A DNA stretch of 64,000 nt from Chryseobacterium luquanense. GTDB lineage: Bacteria > Bacteroidota > Bacteroidia > Flavobacteriales > Weeksellaceae. Each line of letters begins with the position of its first letter. Positions within the stretch are counted from its first letter, which is position 1. The position numbers and the translations under genes are program-made. Where the stretch lies: positions 682,001 through 746,000 of the forward strand of contig NZ_JAOVZV010000001.1 of the NCBI RefSeq assembly GCF_026460945.1, given 5' to 3'. Below are positions 8,921 through 18,269 of this stretch, in pieces. A model generated the notes under the pieces. That model was not told where the DNA came from. It was given only the letters and a program-made list of their open reading frames with translations, and did no database searches.

Positions 8921-10516
8921 ATGTCAGACTTAATCAAAGAAATAGAAAAAAGAAAAACCTTCGGAATTATCTCTCACCCCGATGCCGGAAAAACAACTCT
9001 CACTGAAAAGTTACTACTTTTTGGAGGTGCGATTCAAGAAGCGGGTGCGGTAAAATCCAATAAAATAAAAAAAGGAGCCACCTCCGATTTCATGGAAATT
9101 GAAAGACAGAGAGGTATCTCCGTGGCAACATCTGTGTTAGCTTTTGAATACAGAGATCATAAAATTAATATTTTGGATACTCCCGGTCACAAAGATTTCG
9201 CTGAAGATACGTACAGAACTTTAACTGCTGTTGACTCTGTAATCGTTGTAATTGACGTTGCAAAAGGAGTTGAGGAACAGACTGAAAAATTGGTAAAAGT
9301 CTGCAGAATGAGAAACATCCCGATGTTGGTTTTCATAAATAAACTTGACCGTGAAGGTAAAGATGCATTTGATTTGCTGGATGAAGTTGAGCAGAAATTA
9401 GGTTTAAGAGTTTGTCCGCTCTCTTTACCAATTGGTATGGGAAGTGATTTTCAGGGAATTTATAATATCTGGGAAGACAATATTCAGTTATTTTTAGAGG
9501 AGAAAAAGCAAAAAGTTGGTGATTCTATTAAGTTTGATGATATCAATGATTCTAAAATTGATGAAGTAATCGGTGAAAAACCGGCAAAAAATTTAAGAGA
9601 TGAATTAGAATTAATCCAATCTGTTTATCCTGAATTTAACCGTGACGACTATATGAATGGAGAACTACAGCCTGTTTTCTTCGGTTCAGCCTTGAATAAT
9701 TTTGGAGTTCGTGAATTGCTAAATGCATTTATTGATATTGCTCCGATGCCTCAACCAAAAGAAAGCGACACACGTTTGGTAAAGCCTGAAGAAAGCGCTT
9801 TTACAGGATTTGTTTTTAAAATCCACGCCAATATGGATCCTAAACACAGAGACCGTTTGGCTTTTGTGAAAATTGTTTCAGGAACATTTAAAAGAAACGA
9901 AAATTATTTATTGGTAAGAGAGGGCAAAAAAATGAAATTCTCTTCTCCAAATGCATTCTTTGCAGATAAAAAAGAAGTTGTTGACGAAAGTTTCCCTGGA
10001 GATATTGTCGGACTTCATGATACAGGAAGTTTCAGGATTGGTGATACCTTAACGGGTGGAGAAAAATTGAGTTTCAAAGGAATTCCGAGTTTCTCTCCGG
10101 AACATTTCAGATATATTAATAATAACGATCCTTTGAAGGCAAAACAGTTGGCAAAAGGTATTGATCAGTTGATGGATGAGGGAGTTGCCCAGTTGTTTAC
10201 GCTTGAAATGAACAACAGAAAAATCATCGGAACAGTGGGTGCACTTCAGTATGAAGTTATTCAATATCGTTTGGAACATGAATATGGAGCAAAATGTACT
10301 TATGAACCACTTTCTATGCATAAGGCCTGTTGGGTTGAAGCGGATGAAAAATCTGAAGAATTCAGAGAATTTGCAAGATTAAAGCAGAGATTTTTAGCAA
10401 GAGACAAATACAATCAATTGGTTTTCCTGGCTGATTCTTCTTTTACAATTCACATGACGCAAGAGAAATTTCCGAATGTGAAACTACATTTTATTAGTGA
10501 GTTTCAAAATGCTTAA
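8921..10516 (+). CDS. prfC: Peptide chain release factor 3
   Basis: A translational GTPase that recycles RF1 and RF2 from the ribosome after peptide release. The GTPase motifs are in order: P-loop HPDAGKTT at residues 19-26, switch I around ERQRGISV, G3 DTPGHKDF, and G4 NKLDRE. Domains II and III follow (FTGFVFKIHANMDPKHRDR; the C-terminal KLKQRFLARDKY type segment). At 531 residues it has normal length for RF3, and the ISV after RQRG separates it from EF-G. The gene is monocistronic and ends in a strong terminator. Confidence 0.96.
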   Translation: MSDLIKEIEKRKTFGIISHPDAGKTTLTEKLLLFGGAIQEAGAVKSNKIKKGATSDFMEIERQRGISVATSVLAFEYRDHKINILDTPGHKDFAEDTYRTLTAVDSVIVVIDVAKGVEEQTEKLVKVCRMRNIPMLVFINKLDREGKDAFDLLDEVEQKLGLRVCPLSLPIGMGSDFQGIYNIWEDNIQLFLEEKKQKVGDSIKFDDINDSKIDEVIGEKPAKNLRDELELIQSVYPEFNRDDYMNGELQPVFFGSALNNFGVRELLNAFIDIAPMPQPKESDTRLVKPEESAFTGFVFKIHANMDPKHRDRLAFVKIVSGTFKRNENYLLVREGKKMKFSSPNAFFADKKEVVDESFPGDIVGLHDTGSFRIGDTLTGGEKLSFKGIPSFSPEHFRYINNNDPLKAKQLAKGIDQLMDEGVAQLFTLEMNNRKIIGTVGALQYEVIQYRLEHEYGAKCTYEPLSMHKACWVEADEKSEEFREFARLKQRFLARDKYNQLVFLADSSFTIHMTQEKFPNVKLHFISEFQNA

Positions 10517-10540
10517 TTGAACTTTTAAATTTTAAAATAT

Positions 10541-10570
10541 AATCCGCAGAAAAATTTGCGGATTTTTTCA
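10541..10570 (+). terminator. Rho-independent terminator of prfC
   Basis: aatccgca / tgcggatt stem around a short A/T loop, followed by a T run, 25 bases after the prfC stop. Confidence 0.88.
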
Positions 10571-10650
10571 TTCTTTAAATATGATATTTTTGAATTATTT
10601 TAATTATTTGAAATCATCTATTCTCAACGAGAGAGAGATTATTTTACAAT

Positions 10651-10684
10651 AAAAAAAACCGTTCAAAAGAACGGTTTTTTTTAT
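10651..10684 (-). terminator. Rho-independent terminator of metalloprotease gene
   Basis: aaaaaccgttc / gaacggttttt with an AAA(A) loop, flanked by A and T runs, so it could work both ways. It serves the minus-strand gene that ends at 10704. Confidence 0.88.
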
Positions 10685-10703
10685 TAAAATTTAGGTAATA
10701 AAA

Positions 10704-13001
10704 TTATTTATGAAGCATCAAAAGCTTTTTAACAATTTTTTCTCCGTCTACAGTTACATGAATCATATAAGTTTCTGTAGGAACATGTTTTAAGTTAATT
10801 TGCTCCAAATGCTCTCTAAAAATATGGCGCGTTTTTTGAGGAACAACTAATTTTCCATCCATAGCATAAATTTCGTAAGTCACTTTATAAGGCGCTGGTT
10901 CTCCTTTATCATCTACCTTAGAAGGGAAATCTGCTTTAATGTAAACATAACCGTCATTTGATGGAACAGGATAAATCATTAAACCTTGGAAAACACGAAC
11001 TGGTGGTACTACAACTGGAGGAGTTACTACTACAGAAGAATTAATTGTAAAATTCTGTAGGTTTACATTTAAAAATATATTATTCACCGCTTTAACCATA
11101 ATTCTTGCATTGGCGATATTCCCAAGACCTCCTGGAACTGTATAACTATAACTACCATTATTTGGCGTACTCGCAACTAATACCGTTGGGAAAGTAAGAC
11201 CACCATCTGATGATAATAGAATTGTTACATTTGGTGTGCTTACAGGAGCTGCAGTGGTATTTGCAACATTCCAAGTAATGTTTTGCACTTGTCCTTCACT
11301 CCAAATAATTCCTGCTGTATTTTGAGATGTTACAGTAAATGGACCCGCTCCTGCATTTACAGTTACTACCATGTCATCTGAATTATTCCCAGAACCTCCC
11401 GCTCTATTATCACGAGTGGTGAATCTAAAGTTATATGTTCTTGCCACATTTGACAGAGCTTCTACAACAATAGGTGAAGCCGTACCAAGAGGACTTGAGG
11501 TTGTAGTTGCTCCTGTAAGTATTGCTGCTAATGGCGGGAAATATCTGAATGGAACTGTTTGAGGAGTGTAAGATCTGAAAGTTGGACCCGAAGCTTTCGT
11601 CGCTGTAGCAACTGAATTAGCATTAGTTTGAGAAGTAGAAGCATTATCCATCTGTTCCCAAATATAAGTTAGAGGATCTGAGTTTCCATCAGTACCAGTT
11701 CCTGTAAGCACAAATGGAGTTCCTCTCGGAATAATATAATCTGCGCCGGCATCAGCTGTAGGAATTGCATTTCCTGTATCTGTAACTACAGGACATGTTT
11801 TTGTTTTAATATTATTGGTAATCTGCTGAATACTTACTGCATGAAAAAATGGATCTGAATTCATTTGAACATTATAATTAGTAATACCAGCGTAAGCCAT
11901 AATCGTAGAACCGCCACCTGGCTCCACATTTACTCCTGTTCCTTCATTAGCATTCGAAAATGTATGGTTTCCACCAAATTGATGTCCCATTTCGTGAGCT
12001 ACATAATCGATATCAAATGTATCTCCAGACGGAATACCATTTGCAGGGGAAGTATATCCGCGACCTTTTGTACCGTTTGTACATACGCAACCAATACAAC
12101 CTGCATTTCCACCACCTCCGGTAGAACCAAATAAATGTCCTATATCATAATTTGCTTCTCCAATTGTAGCAGTTAAGTTATTTTGTAACTGTGTATTCCA
12201 ATTCGCCATTGTTGTGTAAGGATCTGTAGCTGCATTTGTATAAATAACGCTAGTATTATTTGCAATCAGTACCATTCTCGCAGAAAAATCTTTTTCAAAA
12301 ATCCCATTTACACGAGTCATTGTATTATTCATTGCAGCTAATGCACCGGCTACTGTTCCTCCAAAATAGGTGGTGTATTCTCCATTACAAGATAATGCCA
12401 ATCTGAAAGTTCTCAATTTACCATCATCGGCATTTGGTCTTGCAGTAAGATTAGAATCATCAAGACCTTTTTGAGCAACATCAAGAACTGTACATTCAAA
12501 TTTATCTAAGCTCTGCTTCTTATCTGATTTTTTATAAACAACATACGTTGAAAGATCTTTAGTGTATGGCTCAATAAAAACGGCAGATTTGTTTCCATAA
12601 AGTTCCATTGAAGAAAGTCCCAAAGGTGAAACGCTGAAATAAACAGTATTGCTTGAATCTTCCAAACTTTCACCAATATAAGATTTAATGTCAGGATATT
12701 TCGCAGCTAGTTCTGGATCAAAGTTAGAGTTTTCTCTTACTTTAAAATTTTCAAAAACACCTTCAGAATTTGGAAAAGATATAACTGTATTCGATTTTGT
12801 AAAACTATTTGTCGTTTTTACCAAAGCATTCTTTAAACCTGAAAAATCAAGGTTATAAACTTTGGGATGCATAATATCTGTTTTATTCTCAAATACTTCT
12901 GAAGTATTTCTTGGAGATGTCTCTTTCCAAAGTTGTTTGGTTTGTGCCAAAAAAATATTGGAAATAAAAAACACACCCATCACTAGTAGTTGTTTTTTCA
13001 T
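10704..13001 (-). CDS. Secreted reprolysin-like metallopeptidase with T9SS type A sorting domain
   Basis: A 765-residue extracellular zinc protease. It has a signal peptide (1-19, ending FLAQ), a propeptide-like N-terminal part, and a metzincin catalytic domain with the zinc motif HEMGHQFGGNH at residues 336-346 and the Met-turn around IMAYAG (367-372). Behind this are Ig-like or Reg-domain-like beta modules. The C-terminal 80 residues (FQGLMIYPVPSNDGYVYIK through KIVKKLLMLHK) are a T9SS type A sorting domain, though the usual YPNP is YPVP. A cysteine cluster CIGCVC sits just before the active site. Substrate is unknown. It is monocistronic. Confidence 0.92.
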   Translation of the reverse strand: MKKQLLVMGVFFISNIFLAQTKQLWKETSPRNTSEVFENKTDIMHPKVYNLDFSGLKNALVKTTNSFTKSNTVISFPNSEGVFENFKVRENSNFDPELAAKYPDIKSYIGESLEDSSNTVYFSVSPLGLSSMELYGNKSAVFIEPYTKDLSTYVVYKKSDKKQSLDKFECTVLDVAQKGLDDSNLTARPNADDGKLRTFRLALSCNGEYTTYFGGTVAGALAAMNNTMTRVNGIFEKDFSARMVLIANNTSVIYTNAATDPYTTMANWNTQLQNNLTATIGEANYDIGHLFGSTGGGGNAGCIGCVCTNGTKGRGYTSPANGIPSGDTFDIDYVAHEMGHQFGGNHTFSNANEGTGVNVEPGGGSTIMAYAGITNYNVQMNSDPFFHAVSIQQITNNIKTKTCPVVTDTGNAIPTADAGADYIIPRGTPFVLTGTGTDGNSDPLTYIWEQMDNASTSQTNANSVATATKASGPTFRSYTPQTVPFRYFPPLAAILTGATTTSSPLGTASPIVVEALSNVARTYNFRFTTRDNRAGGSGNNSDDMVVTVNAGAGPFTVTSQNTAGIIWSEGQVQNITWNVANTTAAPVSTPNVTILLSSDGGLTFPTVLVASTPNNGSYSYTVPGGLGNIANARIMVKAVNNIFLNVNLQNFTINSSVVVTPPVVVPPVRVFQGLMIYPVPSNDGYVYIKADFPSKVDDKGEPAPYKVTYEIYAMDGKLVVPQKTRHIFREHLEQINLKHVPTETYMIHVTVDGEKIVKKLLMLHK

Positions 13002-13388
13002 ATAATCTTTTCTTTTTTTATATCTAATTAAACATTATAAATTTTTAACCTCAATATTTTTATACTGATTCTCTATATTCAATAAATTAAAATCATCATT
13101 TAAAAGTATGAGTATTTGATTTATAACAAATAATAAAACATCAATACTAAGAAACAACGACTTTTCATTATGAATGTCTCAAAAAGCAAAGGTAAATATT
13201 ATTATATTTCCAATGATAATTTTCTTTTAACATTTTTAACATTTAACTAAAATCTTTGTAAAACAATTTTTCAAATTTTACAATCAACTGATTTTCAATT
13301 AAATAAAAATTTACTAAAATCGTACATTTCTTTTACAATCTTTACAAAAATTTCGCACCTAATTTTACTTCAACAAAAAAATAATCTT
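13002..13388. other. Intergenic region between divergent genes
   Basis: 387 bases of very AT-rich DNA between the metalloprotease gene (leftward) and the DUF4349 gene (rightward). It must carry both promoters. I see no convincing TAnnTTTG box with spacing, no hairpin and no small gene. Confidence 0.5.
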
Positions 13389-14314
13389 ATGAAAAAGTTC
13401 ATTTTATTAGTTGCAGTGTCGAGCACTTTCGTAATGTGCAAAAAGGTGAAGCAGCAACATCTCAATTAGAAAATGCTATAAATAGCGCAGATAGTACCGT
13501 TTCAAATGTTGATGAGAAAATTAATTCAATCAATGATGAAGCAAATGCGGTTTTTGATTCTGCTAATATCAGAATTAAGGATTTTGAAAAAACAAAAAGT
13601 GAAGCAGTACAAAGAATGGAGACCACTTCCAAAAATATAGATTCACTTTCAGAAAAAATTTCCAATATGAAATTGGAATCAAAATTGGAAAAGAAAGATT
13701 CTCTGAAAAAAAATGCCGAAAAAATAGTCGTAAATGTTCCTGCTCCAAAAATTATTAAAGAAACAAAAATCATTTACAAAGACAAGCCTAAAAATGAAGA
13801 ACCTGTTTCTAAAGATAGAATGTCGAAAACCGGAGTTTTAGAACTCAATGTAAACGATGCAGAAGTTTCTAAAGAAACCGTAAAAGAATTGGTAAAAAAA
13901 TACGACGGATTCGTAAAAAGTGAAAATATTTCCCTGAATAACGACGACCGAAAAATCGCTTACATTAAAGTGAAAGTTCCGATTCAGAAGTTTGATTATC
14001 TGATGGATGATTTAAGCTTTAACATCGGGGATGTAGAAAATAAATCAATTGATGTGAACGGACAAGATTTCGTAAACAATACGATGTGCGATCTAGAAAT
14101 CACACTTTACGGAACTTCAGAAAATGCATTAGTAAAAAGTGAGCCCGAAACTTTTGGTGGAAAATCTTTCGCTGCAGTTTCTTCAGGTTGGAAAGTCATT
14201 ACTTCTATTTTCCTGTTTATTCTTCCGCTTTGGCCTTTGTTTGTAATTGCAGGAATCGGATATTATTTCTATAAAAAGAAAGCTCATAAACAGTCAGAAA
14301 ATAATTCAAATTAA
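13389..14314 (+). CDS. DUF4349 domain lipoprotein, frameshifted in the signal peptide
   Basis: The body (frame of 13436-14314) is a DUF4349 protein: a coiled-coil N-terminal half rich in Asn/Ser/Glu, the core GVLELNVNDAEVSKE...YDGFVKSEN, and a C-terminal membrane helix (SIFLFILPLWPLFVIAGIGY) with a basic tail. It has no start of its own except GTG. A good lipoprotein signal peptide, MKKFILLVAVSSTFVMCKK, begins at ATG 13389 but in another frame, and stops at TAG 13467-13469. The two join exactly (CKK then GEAATSQ) if the five-A run at 13440-13444 had six. So this is a one-base deletion, sequencing error or slippage site. DUF4349 proteins are uncharacterised. Confidence 0.8.
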
Positions 14315-14428
14315 TAATCCAATTATATTTTTAATTAAATTTTAAGGTAAGATTTTATTGAGCAATAGATTTTTCTACTAATTTTATCAGCTCATAATAT
14401 TAATATTTGTGGTTTAGTGTAAAAGAAT

Positions 14429-14448
14429 AGGCTCTCAATTGAGAGCCT
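14429..14448. terminator. Bidirectional terminator hairpin
   Basis: Perfect 20-bp palindrome AGGCTCTCAATTGAGAGCCT between the convergent DUF4349 gene and the small gene ending at 14455, with T-rich sequence on both sides. Confidence 0.75.
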
Positions 14449-14454
14449 TTCTTG

Positions 14455-14820
14455 TTATTTCATGTTCACTATTTTATCTACAACATATTTTGTGTTACCT
14501 CTCCAAGGGAGTGTTCCGTTGTATTCTTTATAATGGAGGTCAAAAGTTTTTCCACTATTGAGTTCCAATTGCTTAAAAACTTCGGGGTCAGAAACAGAAA
14601 ACTCAAACTCATAGCTTGTAATGGTTCCAGTCTTTCCTTTTCCAAAACCTTCCTGAATTAATTTGCCTTCATAAGTTTTAAAAATATAACCTTTATTAAT
14701 GGCATAATTTAAATAACCTGACTTCACTCCTTCTCCGAAAACGAAGAAAAATTTATACCAGATAAAAACTCCAATAAGAAGTAAAACTACTCCAACGGTA
14801 ATCCACAAAGGCTTTTTCAT
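14455..14820 (-). CDS. Small membrane-anchored conserved protein
   Basis: A 121-residue protein with one N-terminal membrane helix (KPLWITVGVVLLLIGVFIWY) and a globular part outside it (GYIFKTYEGKLIQEGFGKG, FEFSVSDPEVFKQLE, FDLHYKEYNGTLPWRG, YVVDKI). This pattern is widespread in Flavobacteriia, where it is sometimes labelled 6-phosphogluconate dehydrogenase. Nothing here resembles that enzyme: no Rossmann motif, and the length is a quarter of what it needs. Function unknown. It precedes nothing obvious and follows 24 bases behind the start of the acyl-CoA dehydrogenase gene region with separate transcription likely. Confidence 0.75.
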   Translation of the reverse strand: MKKPLWITVGVVLLLIGVFIWYKFFFVFGEGVKSGYLNYAINKGYIFKTYEGKLIQEGFGKGKTGTITSYEFEFSVSDPEVFKQLELNSGKTFDLHYKEYNGTLPWRGNTKYVVDKIVNMK

Positions 14821-14844
14821 AAATAGTGTTTTAATGTTTTTAAA

Positions 14845-15984
14845 TTATTTTGAGATACTTCTCGAAATCACAATTTTCTGGATTTCAGAAGTTCCTTCAT
14901 AAATCTGAGTGATTTTCGCATCTCTCATCATTCTTTCTACGTGATATTCTTTCACATATCCGTATCCACCGTGAATTTGTACAGCTTCAATCGTAGTATC
15001 CATTGCAACCTGAGAAGCGTATAATTTTGCCATAGCTCCACTTTCAGAAATATCTTTTCCGGCATCTTTTTCACAAGCAGCCTTAAAGCAAAGCATTCTT
15101 GCAGCCGTAATCTGAGTTGCCATATCTGCCAATTTGAAAGCAATTGCTTGGTGATTGATGATTTCAGTTCTGAATGCTTTTCTTGTTTTAGCATATTTTA
15201 AAGCCAATTCATAAGCTCCTGAAGCGATACCTAAAGCCTGAGAAGCTATACCAATTCTACCTCCATTCAAAACAGCCATTGCAAAATTAAATCCGAAACC
15301 GTCTTCACCAATTCTGTTCTCTTTCGGCACTTTTACGTTATTGAAAAGTAAAGAATGTGTATCACTTCCTCTGATTCCTAATTTATCTTCTTTAGTTCCG
15401 ATTTCGAAACCTTCCCAACCTCTTTCAACGATGAAAGCGTTAATTCCTTTATGTTTTTTCTCAGGATTAGTTTGTGCAATTACGATATAATAAGATGCAG
15501 TTCCACCATTTGTAATCCAGTTTTTAATACCATTTAATAAATAGTAGTCTCCTTTATCTTCCGCAGTAGTTTGCTGAGATGTCGCATCAGAACCAGCTTC
15601 AGGCTCAGACAAAGCGAAAGCTCCGATTACTTTTCCACTTGCAAGAGGTGTAAGATATTTTACTTTTTGTTCTTCAGAAGCAAATTTTTCAAGACCTGCA
15701 CAAACCAAAGAGTTATTTACAGACATTACAACAGCCGCAGAAGCGTCAATTTTAGCAATTTCTTCCATTGCTAAAACGTAAGAAACACTATCCATACCTG
15801 CACCTCCGTATTTTGGGTCAACCATCATTCCTAAAAGCCCCATTTCTCCCATTTTCTTTACTTGTTCAGTCGGGAATTTCTGATCACGGTCTCTTTCAAT
15901 AACTTCAGGTAATAGTTCCGTTTGAGCAAAATCTCTCGCTGCCTGCTGAATCATCAGCTGTTCTTCTGATAAATTAAAGTCCAT
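14845..15984 (-). CDS. Acyl-CoA dehydrogenase
   Basis: A 379-residue FAD flavoenzyme that oxidises acyl-CoA to trans-2-enoyl-CoA in beta-oxidation or branched-chain amino-acid catabolism, passing electrons to ETF. Signatures: GAFALSEPEAGSDATS (FAD and substrate binding), WITNGG, RAFRTEIINHQAIAFKLADM, QIHGGYGYVKEYHVERMMRD and the catalytic-base segment IYEGTSEIQKIVISR, with Glu363 as the likely base. The length fits the short/medium-chain and glutaryl/butyryl group. The chain-length preference cannot be fixed from sequence alone. A divergent acyl-CoA synthetase gene starts 240 bases away, which fits a shared fatty-acid role. Confidence 0.93.
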   Translation of the reverse strand: MDFNLSEEQLMIQQAARDFAQTELLPEVIERDRDQKFPTEQVKKMGEMGLLGMMVDPKYGGAGMDSVSYVLAMEEIAKIDASAAVVMSVNNSLVCAGLEKFASEEQKVKYLTPLASGKVIGAFALSEPEAGSDATSQQTTAEDKGDYYLLNGIKNWITNGGTASYYIVIAQTNPEKKHKGINAFIVERGWEGFEIGTKEDKLGIRGSDTHSLLFNNVKVPKENRIGEDGFGFNFAMAVLNGGRIGIASQALGIASGAYELALKYAKTRKAFRTEIINHQAIAFKLADMATQITAARMLCFKAACEKDAGKDISESGAMAKLYASQVAMDTTIEAVQIHGGYGYVKEYHVERMMRDAKITQIYEGTSEIQKIVISRSISK

Positions 15985-16210
15985 AAATTTTTCTATTATA
16001 TGGAGGCTAATTTACACTTTTTGAGCAAATCTGAAAATATATTCATTCATTAGGACTTAATCAAGGTTTCCTGGGCTTTTTTAAATATTCATTAGAAATA
16101 AACATACTTTGAATTATTAAATATATTATGGCATACATTTTAGTAATTCTTAATCAATTAGAAGTAATTTTCACAGTTAAAAAAAATCCTTATATTTAAA
16201 ATCCTAACTA

Positions 16211-16218
16211 TATATTTG
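16211..16218 (+). promoter_or_regulatory. -7 promoter box for acyl-CoA synthetase
   Basis: TATATTTG, matching TAnnTTTG, ends 6 bases before the ATG at 16225. Its position argues for that ATG over the in-frame TTG at 16216, which lies inside the box. Confidence 0.5.
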
Positions 16219-16224
16219 AAAATT

Positions 16225-18003
16225 ATGTCAATCAAAAGATTATTCGATATACCTCACTACGCTTTACAACATTTACCTAAAAGTGATATGTTTGTTACAA
16301 AATATCAGGGAGAATGGCAAAAAACGTCGACGCAAGAATTTGTAAATCAAGGAAATAAGATTTCAAGAGGACTTTTAAAACTAGGTATAAAACCCGGTGA
16401 TAAAATTGCTTTAATCACTACCAATTCACGTACAGAATGGGCAATAATGGATCTTGGCCTTTCACAAATTGGTGTGGTTTCTGTTCCGGTTTACCCAAGT
16501 ATTTCGCCCGAAGATTACGAGTTTATCTTTAATAATGCTGAAATTAAATACTGTTTTGTCTCTGATAAAGAGCTTTTGGCTAAAGTCATGAAGATTAAAC
16601 ACAATGTTTCAAGTCTTCAAGGGGTTTTCACATTTGATAATATTACAGGTGCTGCAAATTGGAAAGAAATTCTTGATTTGGGTGAAGACGATTCCACTCA
16701 GATTGAAGTTGAAGATCTTTCAAAATCGATTAATACAGAAGATTTAGCGACGTTAATTTACACTTCAGGAACAACAGGAAAACCTAAAGGCGTGATGTTA
16801 ACTCATGAAAATATTGTTTCGAATGTTTTAGGCTCAATTCCTAGAATTCCGAAGAAAAAAAGTTTAGATTATAAAGATACGAGAGTTTTAAGCTTCTTAC
16901 CGATTTGCCATATTTTTGAAAGAATGTTATTTTATCTTTTTCAGTACAATGGTTTTTCAATTTATTTCGCTGAAAGTATTGAAAAAATGGGTGAAAACGT
17001 GAAAGAAGTAAAACCTCATTATATGAGCGTTGTTCCTCGTTTGGTTGAAAAAGTTTACGATAAAATTTATAATACCGGTTCTAACGCAGGTGGTTTCAAA
17101 CAAAAAATATTTTTCTGGGCTTTAAATTTAATTCAGAAAAAGAAAGAAGTTTCAAAACCATCAGGTTTAATGGAAATTATTGCCGATAAATTGGTTTTTA
17201 AAAAATGGAGAGAAGGTTTGGGAGGTGAAATTATCACTTTGGTTTCCGGATCGGCGGCTTTATCAACAAGATTAAATTTAATGTTCCAAAACGCAGGAAT
17301 TCCTATTCTGGAAGGTTATGGTTTAACGGAAACTTCTCCTGTAATTTCGGTAAACTCTTTCGGAAAAATGAAAGTGGGAACTGTAGGACATCCTTTGGAT
17401 AATTTAACCGTGAAAATTCAACAAGACGGAGAAATTACTGTAAAAGGACCTTCTGTTTTTAAAAGTTATTTTAAAAATGAAGAACAAACAAAAGAAACGT
17501 TCACAGAAGACGGATTTTTCAAAACCGGAGACATCGGTCACATCGACAGCGAAGGTTTCCTACAGATTACCGATCGTAAAAAGGAAATGTTTAAAACTTC
17601 CGGAGGAAAATATATTGCCCCGCAAACGATTGAAAATTTAGCAAAAGCGTCGAAGTTTATCGAACAAATTATGGTTGTAGGCGACGGTGAAAAAATGCCG
17701 ACTGCTTTGGTTCAGCCCGATTTTGAATTTGCTAAAAGCTGGGCGATGAGAAATAATTTAAATATCGGAACAACTCATGCTGAAATTGCAAAGAGCCCTG
17801 AACTAAAAGAAAGAATCGAAAAAGAAATTGACAACATCAACGAACATCTTGGAAATTGGGAAAAAATCAAAAAAATTGAATTGACACCTGAAGTTTGGGG
17901 AATTGAGGCCGGACTTTTAACGCCAACTTTAAAGCTGAAAAGAAAAGCGATTAAAGAGAAATTTATTGATCTTTATAATAAGATGTACGAGCATCATGAG
18001 TAA
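16225..18003 (+). CDS. Long-chain fatty acid-CoA ligase (AMP-binding)
   Basis: A 592-residue adenylate-forming enzyme that activates fatty acids to acyl-CoA with ATP. The AMP-binding P-loop TLIYTSGTTGKPKGVMLTHE is intact, followed by LSFLPICHIFERM, GYGLTETSPVISVN, KTGDIGHID, and the C-terminal ITDRKKEMFKTSGGKYIAPQ with the catalytic lysine region. FACS-type motif LPICHIFER marks the long-chain class. I place the start at ATG 16225 (MSIKRLFDIP); an upstream TTG in frame overlaps the promoter box. It diverges from the acyl-CoA dehydrogenase gene and ends in a strong terminator. Confidence 0.93.
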   Translation: MSIKRLFDIPHYALQHLPKSDMFVTKYQGEWQKTSTQEFVNQGNKISRGLLKLGIKPGDKIALITTNSRTEWAIMDLGLSQIGVVSVPVYPSISPEDYEFIFNNAEIKYCFVSDKELLAKVMKIKHNVSSLQGVFTFDNITGAANWKEILDLGEDDSTQIEVEDLSKSINTEDLATLIYTSGTTGKPKGVMLTHENIVSNVLGSIPRIPKKKSLDYKDTRVLSFLPICHIFERMLFYLFQYNGFSIYFAESIEKMGENVKEVKPHYMSVVPRLVEKVYDKIYNTGSNAGGFKQKIFFWALNLIQKKKEVSKPSGLMEIIADKLVFKKWREGLGGEIITLVSGSAALSTRLNLMFQNAGIPILEGYGLTETSPVISVNSFGKMKVGTVGHPLDNLTVKIQQDGEITVKGPSVFKSYFKNEEQTKETFTEDGFFKTGDIGHIDSEGFLQITDRKKEMFKTSGGKYIAPQTIENLAKASKFIEQIMVVGDGEKMPTALVQPDFEFAKSWAMRNNLNIGTTHAEIAKSPELKERIEKEIDNINEHLGNWEKIKKIELTPEVWGIEAGLLTPTLKLKRKAIKEKFIDLYNKMYEHHE

Positions 18004-18011
18004 ATAATATG

Positions 18012-18043
18012 AAGCCGTTTCTGATTAGAAACGGCTTTTTTTT
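18012..18043 (+). terminator. Rho-independent terminator
   Basis: aagccgtttct / agaaacggctt stem with a GATT loop and a T8 run, 9 bases after the ligase stop. Confidence 0.92.
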
Positions 18044-18088
18044 AATATATTTTAGTTTTTATGATTTTTAAGCTATCTATTAATAAAA

Positions 18089-18145
18089 CCACCCCGTCAA
18101 AAATTTCTTTGAAATTTTCGCCAACCCTCCAGAGGAGGGGAATCT
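18089..18145. repeat. Intergenic palindromic element
   Basis: Two hairpins in a row: aaaatttc-ttt-gaaatttt, then ccctcc-aga-ggaggg, introduced by ccaccccgtc. The composition (GC-rich stem in AT-rich DNA) is unlike the surroundings. From memory, similar sequences recur in Flavobacteriia, which suggests a REP-like element; there is only one copy in this window. Confidence 0.55.
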
Positions 18146-18215
18146 AAATAGATCATTTTGTAAGATTGCATTACTTCGACAAACTTATAGGCGTAACACT
18201 GGTTCTTGCGATTAA

Positions 18216-18249
18216 ATAAAAAGCTGTCCCAAAATTGAGACAGCTTTTA
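18216..18249 (-). terminator. Rho-independent terminator
   Basis: aaaagctgtc / gacagctttt stem flanked by A and T runs, 20 bases past the stop of the minus-strand gene ending at 18270. Confidence 0.88.
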
Positions 18250-18269
18250 ATATTTTAAGAAATGGGTAA

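Noticed and set aside
14455..14820. Naming the small gene 6-phosphogluconate dehydrogenase
   Set aside because: The label is a known database carry-over for this family; no dinucleotide-binding or catalytic motif is present.
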